Shown piece after piece: positions 41,613 through 50,016 of a stretch of 50,127 bases of DNA (its first letter is position 1; the number at the start of each line of letters is the position of its first letter). The DNA lies in the NCBI GenBank assembly GCA_011192125.1, contig DUEL01000036.1:1-50127 (forward strand), read 5' to 3'. Position numbers and translations under genes: made by a program. Origin of the DNA: Thermoflexia bacterium (GTDB lineage: Bacteria; Chloroflexota; Anaerolineae; B4-G1; DUEL01). The notes under the pieces were generated by a model, which did no database searches, had not been told where the DNA came from, and saw nothing but the letters and a program-made list of their open reading frames with translations.

Positions 41613-43034
41613 ATGTTGACACTGGCAGACGTGGTGCAGGGGTTGACCGGGCACAGGCCGCCGGAGTGGGAACGGCGGCCGACGCGCGTGGTGCTCGATT
41701 CCCGGCTGGTGAAGCCGGACCGGGTGTTCATCGCCCTGCGGGGCGAGCACGCCGACGGCCACGACTTCGTCGGGGAGGCCTTCGAGCGGGGGGCGGCGAT
41801 GGCCGTGGTGCAGCGGCCGGTGGAGGCTCCCGAACTGCCGGTGGTGGACCTCACCGGTCCCGAACCTGCCCTCCCCGAGGCGTGGACGACGCCGGTGCTG
41901 GTCAAGGTTCCGGATACGATCAAAGCCCTCCAGCAACTGGCGGCGTTCTGGCGTCGGCGGCACTCCCCCCGCGTCATCGGCATCACCGGCAGCGTGGGCA
42001 AGACCACCACCAAGGAACTGGTGGCGGACGTCCTCTCCCGCCGCTACGTCACCCTGCGGAGCGAGCGGTCGTTCAACAACGAGATCGGCCTGCCCATCAC
42101 CCTCCTCCGGCTGACCCCCGAGCACGAGCGAGTGGTGCTGGAGATGGGGATGTACGACGTGGGGGAGATCGCCGAGCTGGCCCGGATCGCCCTGCCCCAC
42201 GTGGGGGTGGTGACCATCATCCACCCGGTCCATCTCGAACGGGCCGGGTCGATCGAGCGGATCGTCCAGGCCAAGACCGAACTGGTTGAAGCGCTCCCTC
42301 CCGCGCCCGAGGGAGTGGCGATCCTGAACTACGACGATCCCCGGGTCCTGGGGATGCGGGAGGCGACCCGAGCCCGCGTCCTCACCTATGGCCTCTCCCC
42401 CGAGGCGGACCTGTGGGCCGATGAGATCGAGGGACTGGGGTTGGAGGGGGTTCGGTTCCGGCTTCACTACGGGGAGGAGACCCTTCACGTCAAGATCCCC
42501 CTCCTGGGCCGGCACTCCGTCCACACCGCGCTCCGGGCGGCGGCGGTGGGCGTGGTGGAGGGACTGACCTGGCAGGAGATCCTGGAAGGGCTTCGCCATC
42601 CCACCTCCCAGTTGCGGCTGGTGGCGGTGCCCGGTCCCAAGGGATCCACCATCCTCGACGACACCTACAACGCCAGCCCCGCCTCCACCCTCGCCGCGCT
42701 GAACCTGCTGGACGAACTGGAGGGGCGGAAGATCGCCGTCCTGGGGGACATGCTGGAACTGGGCGATTACGAGCAGGAGGGGCACGAGAAGGTGGGGATG
42801 CGGGCGATCGAGGTGGCCGACGTGCTGATCACCGTTGGTTCACGGGGGCGGATCATCGGCGAGACCGCCCTGCGGTGGGGGATGTCGCCGGAACAGGTGC
42901 ACATCCTGGAGGACAACGCGGCGGCTATCCGGCTACTGAAGAACCTGGTGCGGCCGGGGGATGTGATCCTGGTCAAGGGCTCGCGGGCGATGCAGATGGA
43001 GGAGATCGTCAACGCGCTGGGAGAAGGGGACTAG
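41613..43034 (+). CDS. murF: UDP-N-acetylmuramoyl-tripeptide--D-Ala-D-Ala ligase (MurF)
   Basis: A 473-residue Mur ligase. The N-terminal domain has VLDSRLVKPDRVFIALRGEHADGH. The ATPase motif GITGSVGKTTTKE follows, with RSFNNEIGLPITLLRL, typical of MurF, and EMGMYDVGEIAELA. The C-terminal domain has LDDTYNASPAS, diagnostic for MurF rather than MurE. It adds D-Ala-D-Ala to the UDP-muramyl tripeptide in the cytoplasm. The ATG at 41613 has GGAAGG upstream, 15 bp after ftsI. Confidence 0.97.
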   Translation: MLTLADVVQGLTGHRPPEWERRPTRVVLDSRLVKPDRVFIALRGEHADGHDFVGEAFERGAAMAVVQRPVEAPELPVVDLTGPEPALPEAWTTPVLVKVPDTIKALQQLAAFWRRRHSPRVIGITGSVGKTTTKELVADVLSRRYVTLRSERSFNNEIGLPITLLRLTPEHERVVLEMGMYDVGEIAELARIALPHVGVVTIIHPVHLERAGSIERIVQAKTELVEALPPAPEGVAILNYDDPRVLGMREATRARVLTYGLSPEADLWADEIEGLGLEGVRFRLHYGEETLHVKIPLLGRHSVHTALRAAAVGVVEGLTWQEILEGLRHPTSQLRLVAVPGPKGSTILDDTYNASPASTLAALNLLDELEGRKIAVLGDMLELGDYEQEGHEKVGMRAIEVADVLITVGSRGRIIGETALRWGMSPEQVHILEDNAAAIRLLKNLVRPGDVILVKGSRAMQMEEIVNALGEGD

Positions 43035-43058
43035 GCGCATCGGGGGAGAAGGGGAGAG

Positions 43059-44057
43059 ATGGATTTCGCGCTGCTTCTGGCAAGCATCTCGTTCCTGCTG
43101 GCGGTGGGGTGGGGCCCCCTGCTGATCCGCATCCTGCGGCGGTACGGCATCGGCAAGCGGATCCGGATCGACGGTCCGCGGGGGCACCAGACCAAACTCG
43201 GCACGCCGACGATGGGCGGGTTGATGATCGTCGTGCCGGTCCTCCTGATCACCCTGGCGTTGAACATCTACAACCTGCTGGGGCGGACGGTCATCGGCCG
43301 GTCGATCCTGGTGCCGCTGGGGGTGATGCTGGTCTACGCGGTCATCGGCGCGATAGACGACATCGCGGGCGTCCGCGGGATGCGGCGGGGCGAGGGGCTC
43401 CGCGCCCGGCAGAAGATCGTCTGGGAGTTGCTCATCACCTTCGTCATCGCGCTGGTGCTCCACTTCGGCCTGGGGCTGCGGAGCGTGGCCCTGCCCGGCG
43501 TGCCGGAGAAGATCGACATCGGCTATTTCTACGTGCCCATCGCGATGTTCATCATCATTGGCTCCTCCAACGCCGTCAACCTGACCGACGGACTGGACGG
43601 CCTGGCCGGGATCATCGTCGCCAGCGCGTTCGTGGCCTACGGCGTCATCGCCCTCCTGCAGGGACAGGTCTACCTGGTCCGCTTCTGCTTCACCGTCGTG
43701 GGAGCGTGCTTCGCCTTTCTGTGGTACAATGCCCACCCTGCCCAGATGTTTATGGGGGATACCGGCAGCCTGGCCCTGGGGGCCACCCTGGGGACCGTGG
43801 CGTTGATGACCGGGCAGTGGCTCCTCCTGCCCATCGTCGCCCTGGTGCCGGTGGCGGAGGCCCTCTCGGTGATCATTCAGGTGGCCTACTTCAAGTACAC
43901 CAAGCGGAAGTACGGGCAGGGCCGGCGGGTTTTCAAGATGACCCCCCTCCACCACCACTTCGAACTGCTGGGATGGTCCGAGACGCAGGTGGTGCAGCGG
44001 TTCTGGCTGGTGGAGATGATGGCCGCGATGGCCGGGGTCGCGCTGGCGTTGATCTGA
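43059..44057 (+). CDS. mraY: phospho-N-acetylmuramoyl-pentapeptide transferase (MraY)
   Basis: A 332-residue polytopic enzyme with about ten spans. Signature blocks: GPRGHQTKLGTPTMGGLM, AIDDIAGVRG (aspartate pair), NAVNLTDGLDGLAG, NAHPAQMFMGDTGSLALG and MTPLHHHFELLGWSETQVV. It transfers phospho-MurNAc-pentapeptide to undecaprenyl phosphate to make lipid I. Same strand as murF, 24 bp apart, with GGAGAAGGGGAGAG upstream of the ATG. Confidence 0.98.
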   Translation: MDFALLLASISFLLAVGWGPLLIRILRRYGIGKRIRIDGPRGHQTKLGTPTMGGLMIVVPVLLITLALNIYNLLGRTVIGRSILVPLGVMLVYAVIGAIDDIAGVRGMRRGEGLRARQKIVWELLITFVIALVLHFGLGLRSVALPGVPEKIDIGYFYVPIAMFIIIGSSNAVNLTDGLDGLAGIIVASAFVAYGVIALLQGQVYLVRFCFTVVGACFAFLWYNAHPAQMFMGDTGSLALGATLGTVALMTGQWLLLPIVALVPVAEALSVIIQVAYFKYTKRKYGQGRRVFKMTPLHHHFELLGWSETQVVQRFWLVEMMAAMAGVALALI

Positions 44058-44073
44058 GTTGAGGAGGACTGAG

Positions 44074-44313
44074 ATGGAAGTGGGTATGTTGTGGTTCGAC
44101 AACGATCCCCGTCGGGATCTGAAGGAGAAGGTGCTGCGGGCCGCGGCTCACTACGAGCGGAAGTACGGCCACCGGCCCAACGTCTGCTTCGTCCATCCCA
44201 GCATGCTGGGGGGGAACGGCGCAGAGGCGACGGTGAAGGCAGACGGGGTGGAGGTGCGGCCCGGTCGCGCCATCCTGCCCAATCACTTCTGGATCGGGAC
44301 GGCCGACGATTGA
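44074..44313 (+). CDS. conserved-looking small protein between mraY and murD
   Basis: A 79-residue soluble protein with an ideal GAGGAGG ribosome binding site. Key segments are GMLWFDNDPRRDLKEKVLRA, YERKYGHRPNVCFVHPSML and a C-terminal VRPGRAILPNHFWIG. One Cys and three His are present (HY, CFVHP, NHFW). I recall similar small proteins of unknown function from other Chloroflexota genomes, but cannot verify it here. No enzymatic motif is recognised. It is tightly packed in the dcw operon (16 bp after mraY), so it is expected to be expressed with the cell wall genes. Confidence 0.8.
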   Translation: MEVGMLWFDNDPRRDLKEKVLRAAAHYERKYGHRPNVCFVHPSMLGGNGAEATVKADGVEVRPGRAILPNHFWIGTADD

Positions 44314-44336
44314 GCGAGACGGTGATTGAGGAAAAG

Positions 44337-45728
44337 GTGGCCTTGACGGAAGGGCTCGATCTGAAGAGAAGACGTGTCGTCATCCTGGGGTTGGCCCGTC
44401 AGGGGACCGCGTTGGCGCGGTTCCTCGTCCGGGAGGGGGCGGAGGTGGTCGTCTCCGACCTGAAGGACGAGGCGGCGCTGGCGGAGCCGTTGGCGGCACT
44501 GGAGGGGCTGCCCATCCAGTACGTGCTGGGCGGGCATCCCCCAAGCCTGCTGGACGGGGCGGATCTCCTTTGCCTGAGCGGGGGGGTCCCGATCGACGCG
44601 CCCATCGTAGCCGAGGCGCGGCGGCGGGGGATTCCCCTCAGCAACGACGCCCAACTCTTCCTGGAGCGGTGCCCGGCCCCGGTGGTCGGGATCACCGGCT
44701 CGGCGGGGAAGACGACGACGACGGCGCTGGTGGGGGAGATGTGCAAGGCGGCGGGGTTCACCACCTGGGTCGGCGGGAACATCGGCAACCCCCTCATCGC
44801 CGACCTGGACAGGATCCGTCCGACCGACAGGGTGGTGATGGAACTCTCCAGTTTCCAGTTGGAGATCATGACCGTCAGCCCTCACGTCGCGGCGGTGCTC
44901 AACATCACGCCGAACCACCTGGATCGGCATAAGACGATGGAGAACTACATCGCCGCCAAGCGGAACATCGTCGCCTATCAGGGGCTGGAGGACTACGCGG
45001 TGTTGGGCTTCGACGACGCGCGGGCCCGAGCGCTGGCGCTGGAGACGGAGGCCCACGTGCTCTTCTTCAGCGGCGGCGCGGAGGTGGACGAGGGGGCCTA
45101 CAAGACCAACGGCGAGTTGGTCCTGCGGCTCGGGGGCGTCGACGCGTTGATCTGCTACGCCGACGAGGTCCGGTTGCGCGGCGCGCACAACATCCTGAAC
45201 GTCCTGGCCGCCTCTGTCATCGCCGGGCTGGTCGGCGTGCCCGTCGAACCGATGCGGGAGGTGGTCCGCACCTTCACCGGCGTCGAGCATCGGCTGGAGG
45301 AGGTGCGGGAGTGGCGAGGGGTCCGCTGGTACGACGACTCCATCGCCACGGCTCCCGAGCGGGTGGTGGCAGCCCTCCGCTCCTTTGAGGAGCCCATCGT
45401 GCTCCTGGCCGGGGGGCGGGATAAGGACCTCCCGTGGGATGAGTTCGCCCGGGAGGTGGTACGGCGGGTGCGGTATCTGATCACCTTCGGCGAGGCGAGG
45501 GAGATGATCGCGAGGGTGGTTGAGGAGGCGATGCGCCGCGAGGGTGGGGGGGGAGTGGAAGGGATCACGCAGGTGGAGCGGCTGGAGGAGGCGGTGGAGG
45601 CTGCCGCCGGGGTCGCGCGGCCCGGCGACGTGGTCCTCCTCTCCCCTGGCGGCACCAGTTTCGACGCCTTCCGCGACTTCGCCGAGCGGGGCGACCGGTT
45701 CAAGGAATTGGTGCGGGCACTGGAGTAA
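44337..45728 (+). CDS. murD: UDP-N-acetylmuramoylalanine--D-glutamate ligase (MurD)
   Basis: A 463-residue Mur ligase: N-terminal Rossmann-like VVILGLARQGTALARFLV, ATPase GITGSAGKTTTTALV, GGNIGNPL, ELSSFQLE and NITPNHLDRH, then the C-terminal GVEHRLEEV and DDSIATAPE, with LLAGGRDKDLPW typical of MurD. It adds D-Glu to UDP-MurNAc-L-Ala. Start options are TTG 44310 (overlapping the small gene's stop), GTG 44322 and GTG 44337. I prefer 44337 because GAGG lies 5 bases upstream and the distance to the Rossmann motif is normal. Confidence 0.95.
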   Translation: MALTEGLDLKRRRVVILGLARQGTALARFLVREGAEVVVSDLKDEAALAEPLAALEGLPIQYVLGGHPPSLLDGADLLCLSGGVPIDAPIVAEARRRGIPLSNDAQLFLERCPAPVVGITGSAGKTTTTALVGEMCKAAGFTTWVGGNIGNPLIADLDRIRPTDRVVMELSSFQLEIMTVSPHVAAVLNITPNHLDRHKTMENYIAAKRNIVAYQGLEDYAVLGFDDARARALALETEAHVLFFSGGAEVDEGAYKTNGELVLRLGGVDALICYADEVRLRGAHNILNVLAASVIAGLVGVPVEPMREVVRTFTGVEHRLEEVREWRGVRWYDDSIATAPERVVAALRSFEEPIVLLAGGRDKDLPWDEFAREVVRRVRYLITFGEAREMIARVVEEAMRREGGGGVEGITQVERLEEAVEAAAGVARPGDVVLLSPGGTSFDAFRDFAERGDRFKELVRALE

Positions 45729-45735
45729 GGAAGCG

Positions 45736-46938
45736 ATGGGGGAAAAGGGACGGAGGAGGAAACGGCGGCGAAGGCCGGATTACGTCCTTATCGGGGCGGT
45801 GGCCGCCCTGATGGTGCTGGGCCTGATGATGGTCTACAGCACGACGGTGGACTCCTGCTACGTGCACACGGAGGACCACGATCCGTTCTGCTACCTCCGG
45901 CGGCAACTGCTGTGGACCCTGCTGGGGGTGGGCGTCGCAGTGGTGTTGGCGCGGATGGATTATCGGCGGCTCCGTCAGTTCGCCGTCCCTATCCTTGTGG
46001 TCACCCTGGTGCTGCTTGCGCTGGTCCTGCTGGTCGGATACGGGAAGGAAGGGGAGCGCCGTTCCCTGTTCGGCCCCTCGGTCCGACCGGCGGAATTGGC
46101 CAAGTTAACGGCAGCCATCTACATCGCCGTGTGGGCTTCGTCGAAGGGGGAACAGATCCGGGATGTGACCTATGGTATGATCCCCTTCATCGTCCTGATC
46201 GGGTTGCTGGCAGGATTGGTGATGTTCCAGACCGATCGAAGCGCAGCGGTGGTGATCGCCTTCGTCAGTATCGGGACCTTCTTTGTGGCCGGAGCGGATC
46301 TGCTGCAGGTGCTCCTGTTGGGAACCGTACTCGGAGCGGTTTTCGCAGTCGTTTCGTTGGCCCAGGGGTATTCTCGCCAGCGCATTGATGACTATCTGAT
46401 CCTGCTCCAGGGCGGACAGCCTGCGAACGACCATGTCGTGAACGCGCTGCGGGCTTTGGGAGGAGGCGGCGTATGGGGTCTGGGGCTGGGGATGGGTCAC
46501 CAGAAGTTCGGCTATCTCTACGTCCCCCATACCGATAGTATCTTCGCCGTGATCGGTGAGGAGTTGGGATTCGTGGGCTGCCTCCTGGTTCTCGGCCTTT
46601 TCGCTGTGGTGGCTTGGCGGGGGTTCCGGATCGCGTTGGAAGCCCGCGATATGTTGGGGACGGTTCTGGCTTCAGGTCTTACCCTGTTCCTGGTCTCTCA
46701 CGTGCTGATCAACGTGGGTGGGATCACCGGGATGATCCCTTTTACCGGGATCACCCTTCCGTTTTTCAGCGTCGGCGGGTCCTCGTTGACGGTCTCGCTG
46801 GCGGCGGTGGGGATCCTGGTGAGCATCTCGCGTGGTGGAGGAGGAAATTACGGGCGGAAGCGTCTTGCGGTTCTGGATAGCGGGGGGAGGGACGGGGGGA
46901 CACGTCTATCCCGGATTGGCCGTTCTGCGCGCGCTTGA
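45736..46938 (+). CDS. ftsW: peptidoglycan polymerase FtsW (SEDS family)
   Basis: A 400-residue SEDS protein with about ten spans. After a very basic tail (GRRRKRRRRPDYVLIG) it has the SEDS blocks FGPSVRPAELAKLTAAIYIA, MFQTDRSAAVVIAFVS, GGGVWGLGLGMGHQKFGYLYVPHTDSIFAVIGEELGF in pieces, and GMIPFTGITLPFFSVGGSSL. It polymerises glycan strands from lipid II with FtsI. The last 25 or so residues (after NYGRKR) are read through the start of murG in another frame, so the C-terminus is unusual. ATG at 45736 with AAGGA upstream. Confidence 0.96.
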   Translation: MGEKGRRRKRRRRPDYVLIGAVAALMVLGLMMVYSTTVDSCYVHTEDHDPFCYLRRQLLWTLLGVGVAVVLARMDYRRLRQFAVPILVVTLVLLALVLLVGYGKEGERRSLFGPSVRPAELAKLTAAIYIAVWASSKGEQIRDVTYGMIPFIVLIGLLAGLVMFQTDRSAAVVIAFVSIGTFFVAGADLLQVLLLGTVLGAVFAVVSLAQGYSRQRIDDYLILLQGGQPANDHVVNALRALGGGGVWGLGLGMGHQKFGYLYVPHTDSIFAVIGEELGFVGCLLVLGLFAVVAWRGFRIALEARDMLGTVLASGLTLFLVSHVLINVGGITGMIPFTGITLPFFSVGGSSLTVSLAAVGILVSISRGGGGNYGRKRLAVLDSGGRDGGTRLSRIGRSARA

Positions 46939-47971
46939 GGCGGTGGGACCGGTGGAGGTCACTTACGTGGGTGGAAAGGGCAGCGTGGAGGAGCGGCTCG
47001 TCCGACGGGCAGGGGTCCGCTTCGTCGGTATCCCGGCCGGGGGGGTCCACGGGCTGGCCCCCTGGCGGGCGGCGTGGAACCTGACGAAGTTGGCCCGTGG
47101 CTTCGGTGCCACCCTGCGGTTGGGCCGTCGGGAGCGCCCTCGGGCTCTCTTCGTCACCGGCGGCTACGCGAGCGTGCCTGTGGCCCTGGCCGCCTGGGCG
47201 CTCCGAGTGCCGATCCTGGTCTACCTGCCCGACATCGAGCCCGGTCTGGCGGTCCGCTTCATCGCCCGGTTGGCGATCCAGGTGGCGGTGACGACCGAGG
47301 ACTCCCGCGCCTATTTTCCGGGCCGGAAGGTGGTGGTGACCGGCTATCCAGTTCGCCCGGAGTTCGCGGGCCTGACGCGGGAGGAGGCGCGGAAGAGGTT
47401 GGGGTTGCCGCAGGAGGAGCCGCTCCTTCTGGTCTTCGGTGGGAGCCACGGCGCGCGGAGCATCAACCGGGCGGTGACCGCTGTCCTGGAGGAGTTGTTG
47501 AGGATGGCGCAGGTGGTACACATCAGCGGGCGGCTGGACTGGCCCTGGGTGTCCGAACGGGCCGAACGCCTCCCCGCGGACCTCCGGTCCCGTTACCATC
47601 CGTATCCGTATCTGCACGAGGAGATGGGACATGCCCTGGCAGCGGCGGACCTGGTGGTGTGTCGGGCAGGGGCGTCGACGCTGGGGGAACTGCCGTACTT
47701 TGGCCTGCCCGCGGTCCTGGTCCCGTACCCCCACGCTTGGCGATACCAGCGGGTGAACGCCGAGTGGCTGGCGAGGCGAGGGGCGGCGGTCGTGTTGGAA
47801 GACGAGCGGCTGAGTGAGGCGTTGTTACCCACCGTACGCCGGTTGCTGGCCGATCCCGACCGGCTGGATCGGATGAGAGAGCGGTCGCGGGCGGTGGCCC
47901 GTCCCGATGCAGCGGCGCGGCTGGCGGAGTTGCTGTACGCGGCGGCAGATGGGGGAGGGGAGGAGGGATAA
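46832..47971 (+). CDS. murG: UDP-GlcNAc--lipid I N-acetylglucosaminyltransferase (MurG)
   Basis: A 379-residue (or 368) GT28 enzyme with FWIAGGGTGGHVYPGLAVLR, FVTGGYASVPVALAAW, VFGGSHGARSINRAV and CRAGASTLGELPYFGLPAVLVPYP. It adds GlcNAc to lipid I on the inner membrane face. No ATG start exists. GTG 46832 (weak GGTGAG upstream) and TTG 46865 are candidates, and a GGAGGAGG run lies between them. Either way it overlaps ftsW by 74-107 bp in a different frame, so the GGGTGGH motif is encoded inside the ftsW tail. Confidence 0.94.
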   Translation: MVEEEITGGSVLRFWIAGGGTGGHVYPGLAVLRALEAVGPVEVTYVGGKGSVEERLVRRAGVRFVGIPAGGVHGLAPWRAAWNLTKLARGFGATLRLGRRERPRALFVTGGYASVPVALAAWALRVPILVYLPDIEPGLAVRFIARLAIQVAVTTEDSRAYFPGRKVVVTGYPVRPEFAGLTREEARKRLGLPQEEPLLLVFGGSHGARSINRAVTAVLEELLRMAQVVHISGRLDWPWVSERAERLPADLRSRYHPYPYLHEEMGHALAAADLVVCRAGASTLGELPYFGLPAVLVPYPHAWRYQRVNAEWLARRGAAVVLEDERLSEALLPTVRRLLADPDRLDRMRERSRAVARPDAAARLAELLYAAADGGGEEG

Positions 47972-47974
47972 GAG

Positions 47975-48613
47975 ATGATCCCGATGCACACCGTCTTCTT
48001 TGTGATGGTTGTGGTCTTCGCCTTCATCGGCAGCCTGCGGGGGTGGGCGAAGGAACTCATCGTCGCCTTCAGCGTCGTCCTGGCCCTCTTCATCGAGCAG
48101 GTATTGACCACGATGGTGCCGCCGATCCGCGACCTGTGGGGTGCGTTGCAGCCGATGAGCCGGTTCTGGATCCGGCTAAGCGTCTTCTCGATCATCGTCC
48201 TCTTCGGCTATGCCAGCCCTACGCTCTCCCGACACCTCAGCGCAAAGGCAGCCCGGGAGCGGCTCCAGGATATCTTGCTGGGCTTTTTCCTGGGATTGCT
48301 CAACGGCCTCCTGATCGTCGGCACTCTCTGGTTCTACCTGGACGAGGCCCAGTACGGCGTCCCGCCGGATCAGGTGCAGTTGCAGCCGAAGTTGGACGAG
48401 CAGGGGCAGCAGGTGCTGGATGAGCAGGGACAACCAATAATGGAGATCGTCTATCTGGAGGACGCGGAGGGAATCGGAGGAATCCGGCCACCGGAGAAGG
48501 ACTCCACCGCGTGGAAGATGCTGCCGTATCTGCCTCCGCGGGTGATCACGGGCCCCTCCCTGTATTTGTCTATCGCGCTTTCGTTCGCCTTTATCATCAT
48601 CGTGTTTATATGA
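47975..48613 (+). CDS. CvpA-like membrane protein
   Basis: A 212-residue protein with four to five spans: VFFVMVVVFAFIGSLRGWAKELIVAFSVVLALFI (in two blocks) is the CvpA/colicin V production protein look, with the RGWAKE turn. A later soluble loop of about 70 residues is rich in Gln and acidic residues and contains a duplicated LDEQGQ. The last span ends the protein. CvpA function is poorly defined. It is linked to envelope integrity in other bacteria. It lies 3 bp after murG with GGAGGAGGG upstream and overlaps murC by 4 bp. Confidence 0.75.
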   Translation: MIPMHTVFFVMVVVFAFIGSLRGWAKELIVAFSVVLALFIEQVLTTMVPPIRDLWGALQPMSRFWIRLSVFSIIVLFGYASPTLSRHLSAKAARERLQDILLGFFLGLLNGLLIVGTLWFYLDEAQYGVPPDQVQLQPKLDEQGQQVLDEQGQPIMEIVYLEDAEGIGGIRPPEKDSTAWKMLPYLPPRVITGPSLYLSIALSFAFIIIVFI

Positions 48614-50016
48614 TGGCTATGGATTTTCGGGATCGTCGGATCCATTTCGTGGGCATCGGTGGCGCAGGTCTCTCGGCCATCGCCCGGGTGCTGATGGAAC
48701 AAGGGGCTGTGGTCTCCGGCTCCGACCTGGTCCTCTCCCCCGTGGCCAAGGCCCTGGCGCGGGACGGCGCGCAGGTGTTCGTCGGGCATCGGGCCGAGCA
48801 GGTCGAGGGGGCGGACCTGGTCATCGTCTCCTCCGCCGTGCCCGAGGACAACGTGGAGGTCCAGGCCGCGCGGGCTGCCGGGATCCCGGTCCTCCATCGG
48901 GACCAGATCCTGGGAGATCTGATGGAGGGGAAGATCGGCATCGCCGTCGCCGGGACCCACGGCAAGACGACGACCACGGCGATGATCGCTACCATCCTCT
49001 GGAAGGGGGGGCGTGATCCCTCGTTTATCGTCGGTGGGGTGGTGGCCGGGCTGGGGACCAACGCGCGGGCTGGGACCGGTCCCCACTTCGTCGTCGAGGC
49101 GGACGAGTACGACCGGACCTTCCTGGGGCTGCGCCCTCAGGTGGCGGTGGTGACCAACGTGGAGCCGGACCATCCCGATTGTTATCCGACCTTCGACGAC
49201 CTGCGGACGGCCTTCGCCCAGTTTGTCGCCCTGCTGCCGCCCGATGGGTTGCTCGTCGCGTGCGGCGATCAGCCGACGGCGCGGGAACTGGGGGTGGAGC
49301 GAGCGGCGCAGGGCGGGCCGGTGGTCTTCTACGGGCTGCAGGAGGGTGTGGATTGGACCGCCCGGGGTATCCGGCCCAACCCCGGCGGCGGGATCGACTT
49401 TCAGGTCCTGAGAGCCGGGCGGGCGCTGGGCGAGGTTCACCTGAGAGTTCCGGGCCCCCATAACGTGCTCAACGCGTTGGCTGCCCTGGCCGTGACGCAC
49501 CATCTGGGGATTCCTTTCCCCACGGTCCGTTCTGCGTTGGAGGACTTCCGGGGGGTGGCCCGTCGGTTCGAGGTGAAGGGGCAGGTGGAGGGTGTGATCG
49601 TGGTGGACGACTACGCCCACCATCCGACGGAGATCCGGGCCACCCTGACGGCGGCCCGCCAGCGCTTTCCAGGCCGTCCTCTATGGGCGGTCTGGCAGCC
49701 GCATACGTACAGCCGGACCAAGGCGTTGTTGGAGGAGTTCGCCCAGGCGTTCGACCAGGCGGACCACGTGCTGGTCCTGCCGATCTACGCCGCCCGCGAG
49801 CAGGACACGCTGGGCGTGAGCAGCGCCCAGGTGGTCGACGCGATGCGCCACCCGGACGCCCGTCTGATGTCCTCGCTGGAGGACGCGGTGGTCACCCTGG
49901 CGACCGAGGTCCGGCCCGGCGAGGTGGTGCTCACGCTAGGGGCGGGCGACGGGAACCGGGTTGGAGAGTGGTTGCTGGTAGCCCTGCGAGGCGAGGAGGT
50001 TGCCGATGCGAGGTGA
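48610..50016 (+). CDS. murC: UDP-N-acetylmuramate--L-alanine ligase (MurC)
   Basis: A 468-residue Mur ligase: N-terminal HFVGIGGAGLSAIARVL, ATPase AGTHGKTTTTAM, VVEADEYDRTFL, TNVEPDHPDCYP, the C-terminal GVARRFEVKG, DDYAHHPTEI and WQPHTYSRTKAL. It joins L-Ala to UDP-MurNAc, the first peptide step of the pathway. The ATG at 48610 overlaps the CvpA-like stop (ATGA). ATGs at 48613 and 48619 are alternatives. No clear ribosome binding site is present, so coupling to the upstream gene is likely. Confidence 0.97.
   Translation: MMAMDFRDRRIHFVGIGGAGLSAIARVLMEQGAVVSGSDLVLSPVAKALARDGAQVFVGHRAEQVEGADLVIVSSAVPEDNVEVQAARAAGIPVLHRDQILGDLMEGKIGIAVAGTHGKTTTTAMIATILWKGGRDPSFIVGGVVAGLGTNARAGTGPHFVVEADEYDRTFLGLRPQVAVVTNVEPDHPDCYPTFDDLRTAFAQFVALLPPDGLLVACGDQPTARELGVERAAQGGPVVFYGLQEGVDWTARGIRPNPGGGIDFQVLRAGRALGEVHLRVPGPHNVLNALAALAVTHHLGIPFPTVRSALEDFRGVARRFEVKGQVEGVIVVDDYAHHPTEIRATLTAARQRFPGRPLWAVWQPHTYSRTKALLEEFAQAFDQADHVLVLPIYAAREQDTLGVSSAQVVDAMRHPDARLMSSLEDAVVTLATEVRPGEVVLTLGAGDGNRVGEWLLVALRGEEVADAR

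Noticed and set aside
40677..42785. A 702-codon open frame on the minus strand across ftsI and murF
   Set aside because: It is antisense to two clear cell wall genes, has His/Asp/Gly/Leu-biased composition typical of GC-rich shadow frames, and shows no domain. The same applies to long antisense frames over dnaK (6232-7986), lon (13106-15121), the PHP gene region (10905-12644) and the peptide-binding protein gene (30047-31453).
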